64,000 bases of DNA from NCBI GenBank assembly GCA_026315105.1, contig CM048744.1, positions 658,505,676-658,569,675 on the forward strand, given 5' to 3'. This DNA comes from Locusta migratoria. Its lineage: Eukaryota; Arthropoda; Insecta; Orthoptera; Acrididae. The translations under genes were made by a program, and so were the position numbers. Positions 1-10,257 of the stretch are shown here, in pieces. The notes under the pieces were generated by a model that saw nothing but the letters and a program-made list of their open reading frames with translations, made no database searches and was not told the DNA's origin. Position 1 is the first letter of the stretch; each line of letters opens with the position of its first letter.

Positions 1-568
1 GATATGCGCGCGCAATTCGTCGTTGCCGATTGCCGCCGTCCGTTAATATCGTCCCATGGTGGAAGACTGTTACATTTCTTCTTCAAAACCGGAATCCAGA
101 TTTCATTTAGTTTCACGCCCCCCTCCATTCTATTGAAGTTATAGGGGTGTTTCACAATTTCCATAGCCTCTCTGTACAGTCTCTCATGGTATCCATTTGT
201 GGCTGCTAAAATCTGAGCCTTATCAAATTGAATAAGGTGATCTCCTGGTTGAAAATATGTTCAGGAACAGCTGATCTGTCAATCTCTCCCCTTCTACAGT
301 TCCCCTTGTGCTCATCTAGTCGTTTTTTGACTTCTTTTTGTGGTACCCACGTATACGTCCCCACAGCTACACGGAATCCAATAAATTACTGCTTTTTCCA
401 GCGGTTTGCGACCATCCATTGCCGATTTCAGCTGATCCTGTATCTTCCGAGTAGGTTTGTAAATAACGGCAACATTCCGTTTCGTCAAAATTTTACCGAT
501 GCGTTCAGTGACGTCCTTAATATAAGGCAGGAAGACTTTGGATTTCACAAGAACCCTTTCATCGTTAG
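1..568 (-). pseudogene. Penelope-like element fragment, GIY-YIG endonuclease C-terminus
   Basis: Penelope-like elements (PLEs) are retroelements whose reverse transcriptase is followed by a GIY-YIG endonuclease. Reading leftward from about 566, the frame gives the linker before the nuclease, then IPCSCGDVYVGTTKRS, which matches the PLE 'IPCSCG.VYVG.T.R' signature. A frameshift near 311 moves the frame to RLDEHKGNCRRGEIDRSAVP, the usual continuation (DEHK...SAVPEH). The last part, about 228-60, reads REAMEIVKHPYNFNRMEGG and then IPVLKKKCN, the conserved PLE tail. The reverse-transcriptase core is absent. The frameshift makes it a pseudogene. The fragment meets an oppositely oriented PLE tail at about 568. 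Confidence 0.8.
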
Positions 569-850
569 TTGAAAACGGTTTTGAAGAAGAAATGTAATAG
601 TCTTCTACCATGGGACGATATTAACGGACGGCGGCAATCGGCAACGACGAATTGCGCGCGCATGTCGAAAACATCTGACGTCACACCACTGCGCGCGAGC
701 AATCGTAAACGAAGTTTGGCTTCAGTCAGTAGCGAGTCAGGGTATGCTTCGGACATTCAAAAGTGCCACGATCCCCCTTGAAAATGTCCTTCGCAGTCGG
801 GAACGAAACGTTTGGTTTCTATAATAAATCCACAAGACCACGGCATAATA
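569..850 (+). mobile_element. Penelope-like element 3' tail, inverted relative to the adjacent copy
   Basis: Read on the plus strand, this stretch begins with the same PLE tail as 1-91 on the minus strand (VLKKKCNSLLPWDDINGRRQ), runs on to a stop at 779-781 and then into a 3' non-coding part ending near an AATAAA-like 'aataaatcc'. Bases 1-91 and about 570-668 are therefore near-perfect inverted repeats. The 778-810 part resembles a decayed hammerhead core (TGAAAA, a short stem, CGAAAC). Inverted PLE copies or inverted terminal segments are a known feature of the group. The exact 3' boundary is uncertain. Confidence 0.7.
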
Positions 851-1169
851 GCCCAGATATTTTTAGTAATTTTAACTAACATCAATTTTTTCCTGCTAGT
901 TCAGGGTTTCAGTATCGTTTCGAAGATATCCTATGTTTATGAGCACCCTTCAAAAATTAAGAAGTGATGCATCAGCTATGGTGGTTTCATACTCGCACAG
1001 TACAACACGTCACCTAAAATTACGCATTGTGGTTCATTATTATTGACGGCAAAACGTATACATCAAATATGTGTAGTCGTAAAGTCTATTTTTCAGTTTT
1101 TATTCGTTTCCGCAGATCTTAGATACATCTAAGAAAGAAAATTAAAAATTGAATACTTTGCCTTTGGAA
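851..1169. other. Unassigned AT-rich spacer
   Basis: I see no reading frame, repeat family or structured element that I can name here. It separates two Penelope-like fragments. Confidence 0.5.
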
Positions 1170-1605
1170 TCACTGGCATAGCTTTATTACGGGCCTGGGG
1201 GCATCGCCGGGCATTTTAACTCGGAAAGAGGAGGCGGGGGGGAGGGGGGTCACGGTTTGAAAAACGTTGAAAAACTCTGCCGTAGAGTAACCTGTGTCTA
1301 GGCAGTGTTCGGGAACAGCAAATTTGTTGGGTTGTTGTAAACGTTTATGCTTAATACATCGGCCCTCAACAGTCCTGATTGCCTGACCATTACACGACAG
1401 GTCACAGCTGCATGGGATACGATAGACACCCGTCTTGCGCAAACCAGCATCATTCTTTACGGACCTAACAGGGCCTTAATATTAGATGGTGCTCGAAACA
1501 TACATTTCACATCATATTTACGCAAGATAAGGCCAATGTTCCCTAGTTCAGACACACATATTGAAAAACGTGTTGCATCATCACAATTCTAGTTCATCGC
1601 CGTTT
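1170..1605 (-). pseudogene. Second Penelope-like fragment, GIY-YIG region
   Basis: The minus strand reads GNIGLILRKYDVKCMFRAPS, then after a frameshift near 1470 KTGVYRIPCSCDLSCNGQ and FAVPEHCLDTGYS. This is the PLE pattern 'NIG..LRK....K..F..P', 'GVY.IPC.C', 'AVPEH....GH'. The canonical K-VYIGQTGR stretch has decayed to DLSCNGQAIR. It is diverged from the copy at 1-568 and probably belongs to another PLE lineage. No reverse-transcriptase domain remains. Confidence 0.7.
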
Positions 1606-1759
1606 ACATAAAAATGAGATACACAAAAACAACATTCCAGTTCTCTTTATTGCTCATGAAAACAGCAATTAAAAATTTGTACGACAATAACGTAGACATG
1701 TTGAAATTGTGTTCTAAATTGCAGCATATTACCATTATACCTATCACCAAGTAACACAT

Positions 1760-2150
1760 TTTTCACTGCCTGCTGCAGTCTTCGTGGCCTGCTGTGCACT
1801 AGATCACCAAACGACGTTTGGTCCAGATTTTCGTACTCCTCAACGGAGATTCGGCGTAGACCTCTTAGGTTGGTTGGTTCCTCGTGTCGTTTAAAACCAG
1901 CCCTTTTTAATGTATTCCAGGCGTGTTCATGTTGGAGAAAATGCTGGCCGTTTTATTGTTGCGCTGACGTTATCACGAAGAATGCCATTGACTAGATGTG
2001 CACAATGAGCGCGAGGATGGTCGTCCATTAAGACTAAACCATCACCTAAATGCTGTCGACATGATTGCACTGTACGTCGCAGGACGTCATTCCTGTCCGT
2101 ATAGCGTTGTCCATTTGATGTGTCTTCTACGACCACCAGTGGTGCTAGGT
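1760..2150 (-). pseudogene. Tc1-like transposase fragment
   Basis: The longest piece, 2136-1927 on the minus strand, reads YTDRNDVLRRTVQSCRQHLG, then GLVLMDDHPRAHCAHLVNGI and a decayed PAFSPTLNM. This follows the Tc1-family catalytic pattern 'YRDEVLRP.V', '(M)DDNA.PHRA..V', 'W.A.SPDLNPIEH'. The DDN has become DDH and the glutamate part is frameshifted beyond 1927. Terminal repeats were not found, so it is an internal relic. Confidence 0.6.
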
Positions 2151-2210
2151 GGCACCACGTAACGACGCATTTGTTTTCTTTGTTGTGACTATTTTTTGTT
2201 TTGTAAAGAA

Positions 2211-2482
2211 GGTAAAGCAGTCAACAATCAGAAGATTGGTTTGAACACCACAGTGCTTTAGCAGGCGTGGTCCTGTTTGGACGACCTGACGTACTCAGCC
2301 AGTTGTAGGGGGATCGACAGTTTTACGTGGGTTCCGAACCACGGCGTTACTCGACATTTTTCACATCAGCAACATTGGCAGAACTGGAAAGTGACAGAAA
2401 AAAATATCGTTAGACTTAATGGGAATCGAACCCACGACCTTTAGATTCGTAGCCTGGCATTCTACAACTGTGCTACCGAACA
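2211..2482 (-). mobile_element. SINE-B copy (tRNA-derived SINE)
   Basis: The minus strand starts with a tRNA-like head (ggtagcacagttgtagaatgcc as A box, gggttcgattccc as B box) and continues into the SINE-B body: 'tgtcactttcca', 'gatgtgaaaaat.tcgagta', 'gtggttcggaacccacg', 'gtggtgttcaaacc', 'ttgttgactgctttacc'. The section before the 'aaacaggacca' word is partly deleted compared with the copies at 17.8 and 41.1 kb. Confidence 0.8.
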
Positions 2483-2754
2483 ATAGCATTTATAATACGT
2501 AAGATGTAAAGAATGCTTCTTAATCCTTTTTTAGTTTCCTGAATCTGTGTTGATATTTTATACTGCTACAACTACGAAAGCAGTATAGTATTATAATTTA
2601 GCAATTGTGGGAAAACAGGACAAAAGGAACTAAAAATGTTACGAAAGCAGTCTGTTTGTCTCATGTAGCGGTGGTTCACCTGACGAGCGGACAACCCGCA
2701 ATGCAGTGCACAAGCGCGTGGATGCGTAACAGTGAGGCGTTCTGCAGCGGCGGG

Positions 2755-2890
2755 GAAGGAAGTGTGTGGGGTAAAAATCGTAGAGGGAGACCGAGGGACG
2801 AATACAGTAAGCAGATTCAAAAGGATGTAGGTTGTCGAACATATTCTTTAATGAAGAGGCTTGCACAGGACAGGAAACAACAACAACAAT
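2755..2890 (+). pseudogene. RTE-type LINE 3' fragment
   Basis: The plus strand encodes EGSVWGKNRRGRPRDEYSKQ and then MKRLAQDRK, the same C-terminus as the full RTE at 50.7-53.8 kb. The last ~10 residues are deleted and the sequence passes straight into an (AAC)n tail at about 2877-2888, the type of 3' tail seen on the intact copy. Confidence 0.8.
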
Positions 2891-3159
2891 GCTGCTCAAG
2901 ATGTAACATTTCCTGTCCTTGTTGATATTACGATATTTTCGCCTGGCCAGAAATCTTTATCCTCTTTCCAAGCTTATATCAGGCACTTTTATGGTCAGTC
3001 TTCTTAACTGCACGATATTTTTCTATGATAATTTGATGTCACAATTATTTAAAAGTTCTTTTTGAAAATGATTATTCCTCTGGTTTTGAAAACAAAAAGA
3101 TAAAATATTTAGGTGGGATATTATCATTATTAATTTCAGTTTCCGCTGCATTTTCATTT

Positions 3160-3620
3160 AATGCAGCTCTGTTAGTGTTGTACCCATTCTTTCATGCTTA
3201 TCAGGTTTGTATCCGATTGATTTTTATTCTGTGTTCTCATTTTTTAATACCTTAAAGGCTTTTCTTGCTCTTGTATTTCCCATACTATTTTCTGTCTCCT
3301 CGCCAGTTTTCTGCCAAGCTACGTTCTTTGCCTTAATTACTGTTCTCTGTGCATCCTTCCTTATTTCCCTGTATTACCGCTAGTATTTTCTGATTTTGAA
3401 TGTAACCTTGTATTATAATCTTTGTTCTTATTTTCTATTTTGTCTTGTAACACGTCATTAAACCACTCGTCACATATCCTATTTTGGATTTTTTACTTTT
3501 ATTTATTTATTTTCCCTCCATGTTTCACAAACTGCCGTACGAATAGCCGCTTTAACCGCCTCATACATCTCATCTGCAGCAGAATTTTGTTTTCTGCTAG
3601 CATTATTTTTTTTATGTAGA
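3160..3620 (-). pseudogene. Decayed LINE fragment, endonuclease to RT linker
   Basis: The minus strand carries several short frames joined by stops that resemble the charged linker between the endonuclease and reverse transcriptase of LINEs (for example EWFNDVLQDKIENKNK followed by Lys/Arg/Glu-rich text). This is resemblance only. No catalytic motif survives, so the clade is open. Confidence 0.4.
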
Positions 3621-3662
3621 AAAAAAATGGGGGGAACTGTGGTCAAGGTTTTGGAAATTATA

Positions 3663-3860
3663 AAATGTTCAAATGTTTGTATAGCTTATGGGACTTAACT
3701 ACGGGGTCATCAGTCCGTAAACTTACAAACTACTTATAAACTAGCTAACACTAAGGACGGCACAAATATCCATGCCCGAGGGGGGATTCGAACCCCCGAC
3801 CGTAGTGGCCGTGCCGACCGTGACTGACGCGCCTCAGTCCCCTCGGCCACCGCGACCGGC
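3663..3860 (-). mobile_element. SINE-A copy
   Basis: Full-length tRNA-derived SINE. The minus strand begins gccggtcgcggtggccgagg (A-box region), has the B box ggttcgaatcc and ends 'caaacatttgaacattt'. It is flanked by the direct repeat aaattata at 3655-3662 and 3865-3872. Confidence 0.88.
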
Positions 3861-4155
3861 TTGTAAATTATACTGAATAATAGTGGCTTTCTGTGACCGA
3901 GTTTCCTTTTGGAATTTTTCATTTGAACAGACATTACCAAGCAAGTTATTTGTAATCGAAATATATTTAGTATTATTAATAAAAATAATAATAATATGGT
4001 TTTCTGTTCCATAGGACCCAATTGAGGAGTGAGACTCGTATGGTCATGGAACAAGTCAATACATTGTTACACAAGAATGGTAATAGAAAGTTTTTAAGTA
4101 GTCTTGTACACACGACAGTCTTAAGTGAAAAGAATCAAAGAAAAAATGAATTGGC

Positions 4156-4860
4156 TTAATTGTTTAACTTTTCTAGGAGTTCCTCGACAGAATAAAAGGA
4201 GTGAGCCATAAGGTGACTCTTCAATTTAGATTTGAAAGCGTGTGGGTTAGTGCTAAGATTCTTTAGTTCTTGTAGCAGCTTATTGAAAATGGATGCTGCA
4301 GAATACTGTACACCTTTCTGCACAAGTGTTAAGGTGGTGTGATGCAAATGTAGATTCGACTTCTGTATGGTATTAACCGAGTGAAAGCTACTAACTCGTG
4401 GGAATGAGCTGATATTATTAACAACAAACGACATTAAAGAAAAAACGTATTGTGACGCCAGTGTCAAAATTCCCAGACTACTGAAAAGAGGTCGACATGA
4501 CGTTCGTGAACTTACACCACATATTGCTCGAACCGCCCGTTTTGAGCCGGAAATATCCGTTTTACATCAGGCGAGTTACCCCAAAAATAATGTCGTACGT
4601 CATAAGTGAGTGACAGTAAGCGTAATAGACCACTTTTCGTGTTTAAAAATCACTTATTTCAGATATTGTTCTAATGGTAAATATAGCAGAATTTAGTTTT
4701 GAAACAAGCTCCTGAACATGGGCTTTCCACGACAGGTTACTGTCTATCTGAATACCTAGAAATTTGAACTGTTCAGTCTCACTTATCATATGCCCATTAT
4801 GAATGTTTGACTGCGTAATTCTAAATTACAAAGCAATATATTCTTTGTAAACTTGTTATA
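4156..4860 (-). pseudogene. LINE reverse transcriptase C-terminal fragment (CR1/Jockey-like)
   Basis: The open part, 4467-4156, reads LASQYVFSLMSFVVNN and ends AFKSKLKSHLMAHSFYSVEE, the usual C-terminal end of CR1/Jockey-type polymerases ('IFN.LP..LK......FK..LK.YL..HSFY...EF'). Upstream, about 4790-4480, broken frames give FKFLGIQIDSNLSWKAHV (the 'YLG...D..L.W..H' motif) and KRAVRAICGVSSRTSCRPLF. Stops and frameshifts separate the blocks. The palm domain lies outside. The neighbouring MITE at 4905 may have inserted close to its 5' side. Confidence 0.75.
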
Positions 4861-4904
4861 TTTTGGGCCCACAGTGTTACTAATATCGTAAATTAAGATA
4901 ATTA

Positions 4905-5216
4905 TATTAGATTAAATCAGAACACTGCAATATCTGTTAATATTTCTTTCTGTCACAAGTTATATCTTTCGGTAGAATTTCCTTCCCAAGATATATCTTT
5001 CGGCAGAAGATTACAGGATTCTGCGATGACAGGAAATATGAGACGGAAATTGTGACTCAAAAATAAACTTAAAAGAATTGAGTTACTGCAATATAACACC
5101 AATAAATCTAATAAAAGTCAGTTAAAACAAAACAACAGCCATTTTCTGCCGAAAGATATATCCCGTGAAAGAAAGAAATATTAACAGATATTACAGAGTT
5201 CTGGTTTAACCTAATA
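4905..5216. repeat. 312-bp MITE with ~75-bp inverted termini
   Basis: The left end (tattagattaaatcagaac, then aatatctgttaatatttc, then atatctttcgg) is repeated in inverted form at 5140-5216, with few mismatches over about 75 bp. The ends are bordered by TA at 4903-4904 and 5217-5218, which fits a Tc1/mariner-type TA target. The middle has no coding capacity. Confidence 0.65.
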
Positions 5217-5616
5217 TATTCTTTGTAGTTGTGTCGGTTTGTACTTTATTGCATTCCATTGTTCATTAGGCGCTTATGAAAAAGAACATGCTCATGACGT
5301 TGGCACTACGGTATAGAATTCCGCGGTAATATTCTGCGACTTTGTATAATTTTGAATAAAATTCTTCATTACGCAGTGATTTGAAACAAATTGTTCACTT
5401 TTTATGTACCAAATATTTTTAAAGGCAGAGTGGTGTTTTGCTTATGCTTTAATTTCCAGAAAATTTGCCATTGATAAAAGAATGCACTGTTATTCAACTT
5501 TATGATTTTTCTATTCAAAATATGTATTGTTTCTGGTGTAGCAATGGTGTACTTTGACTAATATCATCCACCTACTGAAAATGCTTTAACTGCGTGCTAA
5601 ACATATATGACGTATT
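5217..5616. other. Unassigned AT-rich stretch
   Basis: No element or gene recognised. Confidence 0.5.
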
Positions 5617-5637
5617 ATGATAAACTAACCTAAGGAC

Positions 5638-5686
<49 letters not shown>

Positions 5687-5765
5687 CGGAGGGTGGACTC
5701 GAACCTCCACGGCGAACGGCCGCGCGCACCGCAACACGGCGCCACAGTGCGCACGGTTATTCCGC
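5617..5765 (-). mobile_element. SINE-A-like fragment carrying an (AC)n expansion
   Basis: The minus strand retains a B-box-like 'ggaggttcgagtccaccctccg' and the following 'gtccttaggttagttta' body. Between them, at 5641-5682, is a pure (AC)21 run, which sits where other copies have 'gggcatg.gtgtgtgtg'. The microsatellite therefore probably grew from the SINE's own short GT tract. The 3' end is missing. Confidence 0.65.
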
Positions 5766-5919
5766 TGCAGCGCTGTACTTACTCCTTTCACTTACATCTG
5801 CTTGGAACGATCTTAGTTGCGCGTCTCTGATTCATGCCCCCAGCTGTTCTGGAGGCTAGAAGTGAAGCGCAGTATTTTTATTTGCAGTTTTAAGGCTAGC
5901 CGTAGACAAGGTAGACATA

Positions 5920-6075
5920 AAGGAATTTACGACGACAGCTGCCAGTGTACATCGAAATAATTCAATGGGGGAAAGCTAAAAAATTCGTGGCCACTCGGGA
6001 TCGAACCCGTGACCTCCTGCTTGCTGGGCAGTCACTCTTGATCACTTTGCCACTGGGAGGACAGCCTTGCAACAG
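5920..6075 (-). mobile_element. SINE-C copy (tRNA-like head)
   Basis: The minus strand has cagtggcaaagtgatcaaga (A-box region), a pseudo-anticodon arm around ccagcaa, and the B box cgggttcgatcccg, then a body starting 'cacgaattttttagc'. It is related to the SINE-C parts at 27.2-28.4 kb, which share 'agtaagcatggaggtc..gggttcgattccc'. Confidence 0.65.
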
Positions 6076-6191
6076 ATACCACGTGTAAGTATTAGGTACT
6101 CGAGCTCTGATGTTGGTCACACGCATAAAACTGTTGACATTGCTTCAGGTAGGTATACTAATTACAGTGAGTTATATTTAATTTTTAGCTG

Positions 6192-6224
6192 TAAGGTTAC
6201 GCGCGCGGAATGGCCACGTGGTCT
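6192..6224 (+). mobile_element. SINE-A 5' part, split by a LINE
   Basis: The head 'gcgcggaatggccacgtggtc' of a SINE-A variant stops abruptly at about 6224. The rest of the same SINE resumes at 6813. Confidence 0.7.
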
Positions 6225-6812
6225 GAGGTGTCAATAACATATCTAGGCTTAACGCTGCAAAGCAATATGAAATGGAACGAGCATGTAAGGAGACTTCGCT
6301 TTATTGGGACCATTTTGAAAAGGTGTGATTCGTCTGTAAAGGAAACCGCACATAAAACGCTTGTACGATCCCGCCTTGGATATTGCTGAAGTGTTTGGGA
6401 TCCCCACCAGATCGGTTTAAAGGAGCACATAGAGGCAGTTCAGAGGAGGCCGGCTAGGTTTGTAACTGCTAGATTCGACCAACGCGCGAGTGTTACCGAA
6501 ATGCTTCGGGAACTCAATTGGGAGTCGCTCTGCAGGAGTCTACGTTCTTTCCGAGAAGCACCGTTGAATAAATATTTAGAGGGCCGAAATTTGAGGCGGA
6601 CTGCAGAACGATTCTACTGCCGTCAACCTATATTTCGCGTAAAGGCCACAAGTATAAGATTACAGAGATTAGGGTTCATATGTATCCATACGTTTTCGTT
6701 TTTGCCTCGTTCTGTATGGGAGTGGAACAGGAAAGCAAGTAACTAGTAGTGGTACTGAGTACCCTCGCCACGCACGTTTGGCTGGATTGCGAAGTATGTA
6801 TGTAGATGTAGA
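6225..6812 (+). pseudogene. LINE 3' fragment (CR1/Jockey-like) inside a SINE
   Basis: The reading frame starts at the conserved YLG-like motif (LGLTLQSNMKWNEHVRRLRF), has a stop at 6388, then gives RRPARFVTARFDQRASVTEM and ends PRSVWEWNRKASN before a stop. This is the C-terminus after the RT palm, ending in the usual 'P..vWeWN' block. The 3' end has the short direct repeat tgtagatgtagatgt, as in the LINE copy at 24.4 kb. It is 5'-truncated and interrupted by one stop. Confidence 0.75.
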
Positions 6813-6966
6813 TGTGAGCCATCCTGCTACGGACTGGGCGGCCGTTCCCGCCGGAGGTTCATCCCTCGGGCATGGATGTGATTGTGTGTGTTGTCGTTAG
6901 TGTTAGTTTAAGTTAGCGACTGATGACCACAGCAGTTTGGTCCTATAGGTTTACAAACATTTGAAT
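6813..6966 (+). mobile_element. SINE-A 3' part, continuation of 6192-6224
   Basis: The sequence has the SINE B-box region 'ccggaggttcatccctcggg' followed by 'catggatgtg', 'agcgactgatgacc' and 'acaaacatttgaa'. Together with 6192-6224 it makes one complete SINE. Confidence 0.75.
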
Positions 6967-6970
6967 CGTT

Positions 6971-8227
6971 TGGGTTACGCTAAGATTGAATCAGCTTTTG
7001 AAAATTATTTGATTCTTATCATTGTTTAGAAAATATTTGTTTATGATGTGTAGACTTGTATTGATAGTCCGAAAGAACAGACAACAGTGTTACGTTCTTT
7101 GTAGATGGAGGCGTCGCCCCAACCTGAGGGAAATTTGCGAATGTCACGAGTAGTGAGTAATATTGGGTAGGGGCGCAACGCCAGTAGAGTGTGGACGGCA
7201 GGCAAAGACCTTGTGAAAAAAGGCAGGCGAGCTGGAGGAGGCCGTTCAGATGTGGTGCCCACTGTGTCCGGGTGGAGCCTTCCATAACTTGAGTACTGCG
7301 GGTGCAACCGTGCAGTTAGGATTTGCCGTACTAATGTCCTTGCTGTTATGTCATTAGCGAGTGTACATCAGTTATTGAGTAGCTTCGGACATAGGTAAAA
7401 GAATGTGAGGGTCAATGTAATTTTTCTCTCTTCTTATGTCACCACACTCTGCCAGAGGTACATTTATTTTATAGTAGGCGCCTTTTCGTGTCTTGATTAT
7501 TTTTATACAATTAAGCAGCAAATGAAGATTTTTACCGTCAATTTTTGAAATAAATTTTGGGTTGCAGCCTTCGTACACCCCCCTCCTCAATCTTCGTCGC
7601 TTTACGGATAGCTTCTTTTGAAACTTGGCATCTCTGCATATCATAGAGATTATTCCGTGACTGGGCATTCCACACCACTCAGTCACCCGTTGAGGCTGAA
7701 GAGACTTTCCGATCGCGAAATGAGGGTTCTCCGTCTCGCAGATTCGCTAATTTGAATTAATGTCGAACCCATCTGAATGGAAGTGGGCTTTGTCGCTCAA
7801 CGCAAACCGTTCAGCACTTATGACGATTTTACTGCATATAGCTCAATAACTATGTACATGTATTTTGTTTCTAATTGTACAGACTGTAATTTTAATGCAC
7901 AGAATAGATTAGATATTTTAGTGGTATGAAAACTATAAACCTATCGAAGCCCACGTAAGGGAGGCCATGAGGGGGCTTTCCATTACATCTTACTAAGTCT
8001 CAACAATGGGGAAGTGGGTAAAAAGGAGAAACAAATACTCATGATTAATGGACTGCCGCCGAGAGAATATGCTATCGTGTGCGAAGCTTAGGCCTGTATC
8101 TGGGTCGCTTTGTTCTCAAGTCATTGTGGATTTCGCAGGTTTATATTATGCAGTGCTTCTGTTAGTCTGGTGCTTCGAGCGGCCGGCGATTTTCCGCTGT
8201 CTGCTGGCGTGTTTGCTGCGTGTGTGT
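6971..8227. other. Unassigned stretch
   Basis: No gene is supported. An uninterrupted 104-codon minus-strand frame at 7372-7686, rich in Lys/Arg and Cys, resembles nothing that I recognise. No splice context or domain supports it as an exon. Confidence 0.45.
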
Positions 8228-8248
8228 GGGGGGGGGGGGGGGGGGGGG
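8228..8248 (+). repeat. G21 homopolymer
   Basis: An unbroken run of 21 G follows gtgtgt. It could form G-quadruplex DNA and may be miscounted in assembly. Confidence 0.9.
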
Positions 8249-8638
8249 AGTAGCGAGGGAGCCGTAAATCCGATTAGCCGCTTGTGAATTTTTGATTCAT
8301 CTCCGGGAGAGCTGAAAAATCAAAGCGCCTCCCGTTCCCTTCCTCCTCCTTCTCGACTCACTCCTCCATTACAGGAGGCACATCTGACGAGGATAACTGC
8401 GCGTGCCATTTTGACCTTTATTCTCGCCACAAAGACCTCAGTCTGACCTGACGACAGGGACGTACCTATGTCATCCTGTTCTACATATTTGATAGACTAG
8501 AGTTCCCACACGTCCCGATTAATGGGGAATGACCCGATTTTTCACTCTTTGTCCCGGTGACAACAGCTTATAGATATGTAAAACACCACCATTCATTTAA
8601 GTGACTATATTTCGCGCGAAATTGGGTTCAGTTATGTA

Positions 8639-10155
8639 CCAGGTGATCAAATGTCAGTATAAATTTGAAAACTTAATAAATCACAGAATGATGTAGATAG
8701 AGAGGTAAAAATTGAAATGCTTGGAATGACATAGGGTTTTATTAGAACAAAAAAAAGTTCAAAAATGTCTCACAGATGGCGCTTTATCTGATCAGAAAAA
8801 CAATAATTAGCGTATCAAATTAAGACAAAGCAAAGATCATGTTCTTTACAGGAAATGCTCAATATGTTCACCATCATTCCTCAACAATAGCAGTAGTCGA
8901 GGAATAACGTTGTGAACAGCACTGTAAAGCATGTCCGGAGTTATGGTGAGGCATTGGCGTCGGATTTTGTCTTTCAGCATCCCTAGAGATGTCGATCACG
9001 ATACACTTGCGACTTCAGGTAATCCCAAAGCCAATAATCGCATGGACTGAGGTCTGGGGACCTGGGAGGCCAAGCAAGACGAAAGTGGCTGCTGAGCACA
9101 CGATCATCACCAAACGACGCGCGCAAAAGATCTTTCACGCGTCTAGCGATATGGCGTGGAGCGCCATCCTGCATAAAAATCGTACGTTCCAGCAGGTGTT
9201 TAACAGCCAGGCTGTGGATGATGCGATTCTGTAACATATCGGCGTACCTCTCACCCGTCACGGTAGCAGTTCAAAACCAGGATGACGCAGTTCCTCGAAG
9301 AAAAAAGGCCCGATAACGGTAGATGTGGAAAATCTAACCCATACCGTGTGTTTCCACGATAGTTCTAGGATTTTCGGTAGACCAAATTCTGCAGTTGTGG
9401 GCGTTGACAGACCCTCTAAGCGTGAAATGAGCTTCGTCGGTCCACAACACGTTACTCAACCATATTTGGGAACGCCCACACCGCAAATACCCTCCTCTTC
9501 ACTAAATAGCCAGGTAACAACAGTTCATGATGCCGATGGATTTTGTAAGGACAGCATCTGAGGGTACGCCTAAGTGCCAACCAAACAGTAGTGTATGGAA
9601 TGCTGGTGCGACGTGCGACTGCACGAGCGCTGACTTCCCCGTGCGTAGACGAACCCGCTACAGACTCCATTTCTTCCTGAACTGTCTCAGCAGCATTACG
9701 CCTTGTGCTCGGTCGGCCACTACGGGGTCCATCGTCTAAACAACCCGTGGCTTTGAACTTCTAAATCATTCTCGTCACAGCTGCATTTGTCAACGGACAT
9801 TTACCCGTTCGAATCCCCTTCCTATGGCAATAGGATCGTTACGCTGAACTAGCACATTCCCCATTCTTGATAATACAGCTTAACTAAAAGCGCCTTTTCA
9901 GATAACGTCAACATGCTGCGACTACTTGTGCTTCTGATTCTCTCTCACATTACAGATCCTTTTATACACTATGGTCATGCGCAGTCACTGACGGTTTGCT
10001 GTCAAGCGCCATCTGTCGGACATTTTTTGAACCATTTTTTGTTCTAATAAAACCTCACGTCATTCCAAGCATGTGTGCCAATTTTTACCTCTCTATCTAC
10101 ATTATTCCGTGATTTATTAAGTTTTCAAATGTATACTGACTTTTTGATCACCCCG
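8639..10155 (-). mobile_element. Tc1/mariner-group transposon with ~150-bp TIRs
   Basis: The left end (ccaggtgatcaaa...) and the right end (...tttttgatcaccccg) are inverted copies, matching for about 150 bp with a few indels. TA dinucleotides lie immediately outside (8637-8638 and 10156-10157), the expected TA target duplication. The only coding content is the broken minus-strand transposase at about 8880-9740. TIRs this long are unusual for mariner proper, whose TIRs are usually ~30 bp. Confidence 0.85.
8880..9740 (-). pseudogene. Transposase of the long-TIR element, DD(~42)D spacing, broken
   Basis: The N-terminal part, 9670-9452, carries a helix-turn-helix-like RTSIPYTTVWLALRRTL. A WTDEAHF-type first catalytic block follows in a broken frame. 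The clean part, 9261-8983, reads IFMQDGAPRHIARRVKDLL and ends WPPRSPDLSPCDYWLWDYL. From the D of QDG to the D of SPCD I count 42 intervening residues, against 34 in mariner. A stop at about 8980 and frameshifts upstream make it inactive. The family is IS630/Tc1/mariner; the subfamily is inferred from the spacing only. Confidence 0.8.
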
Positions 10156-10257
10156 TATTCCGAGATTGTGTTTGCTAAAAAGCAAAGTGTCCCGATTTTA
10201 CTAGCAACATTTATGGCAACCCCATAAAAGACTCATCTGACCAAATTACTTTGTTCC

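Noticed and set aside
7372..7686. 104-codon minus-strand frame with Cys and basic residues
   Set aside because: No family recognised, no splice or repeat context. Could be chance.
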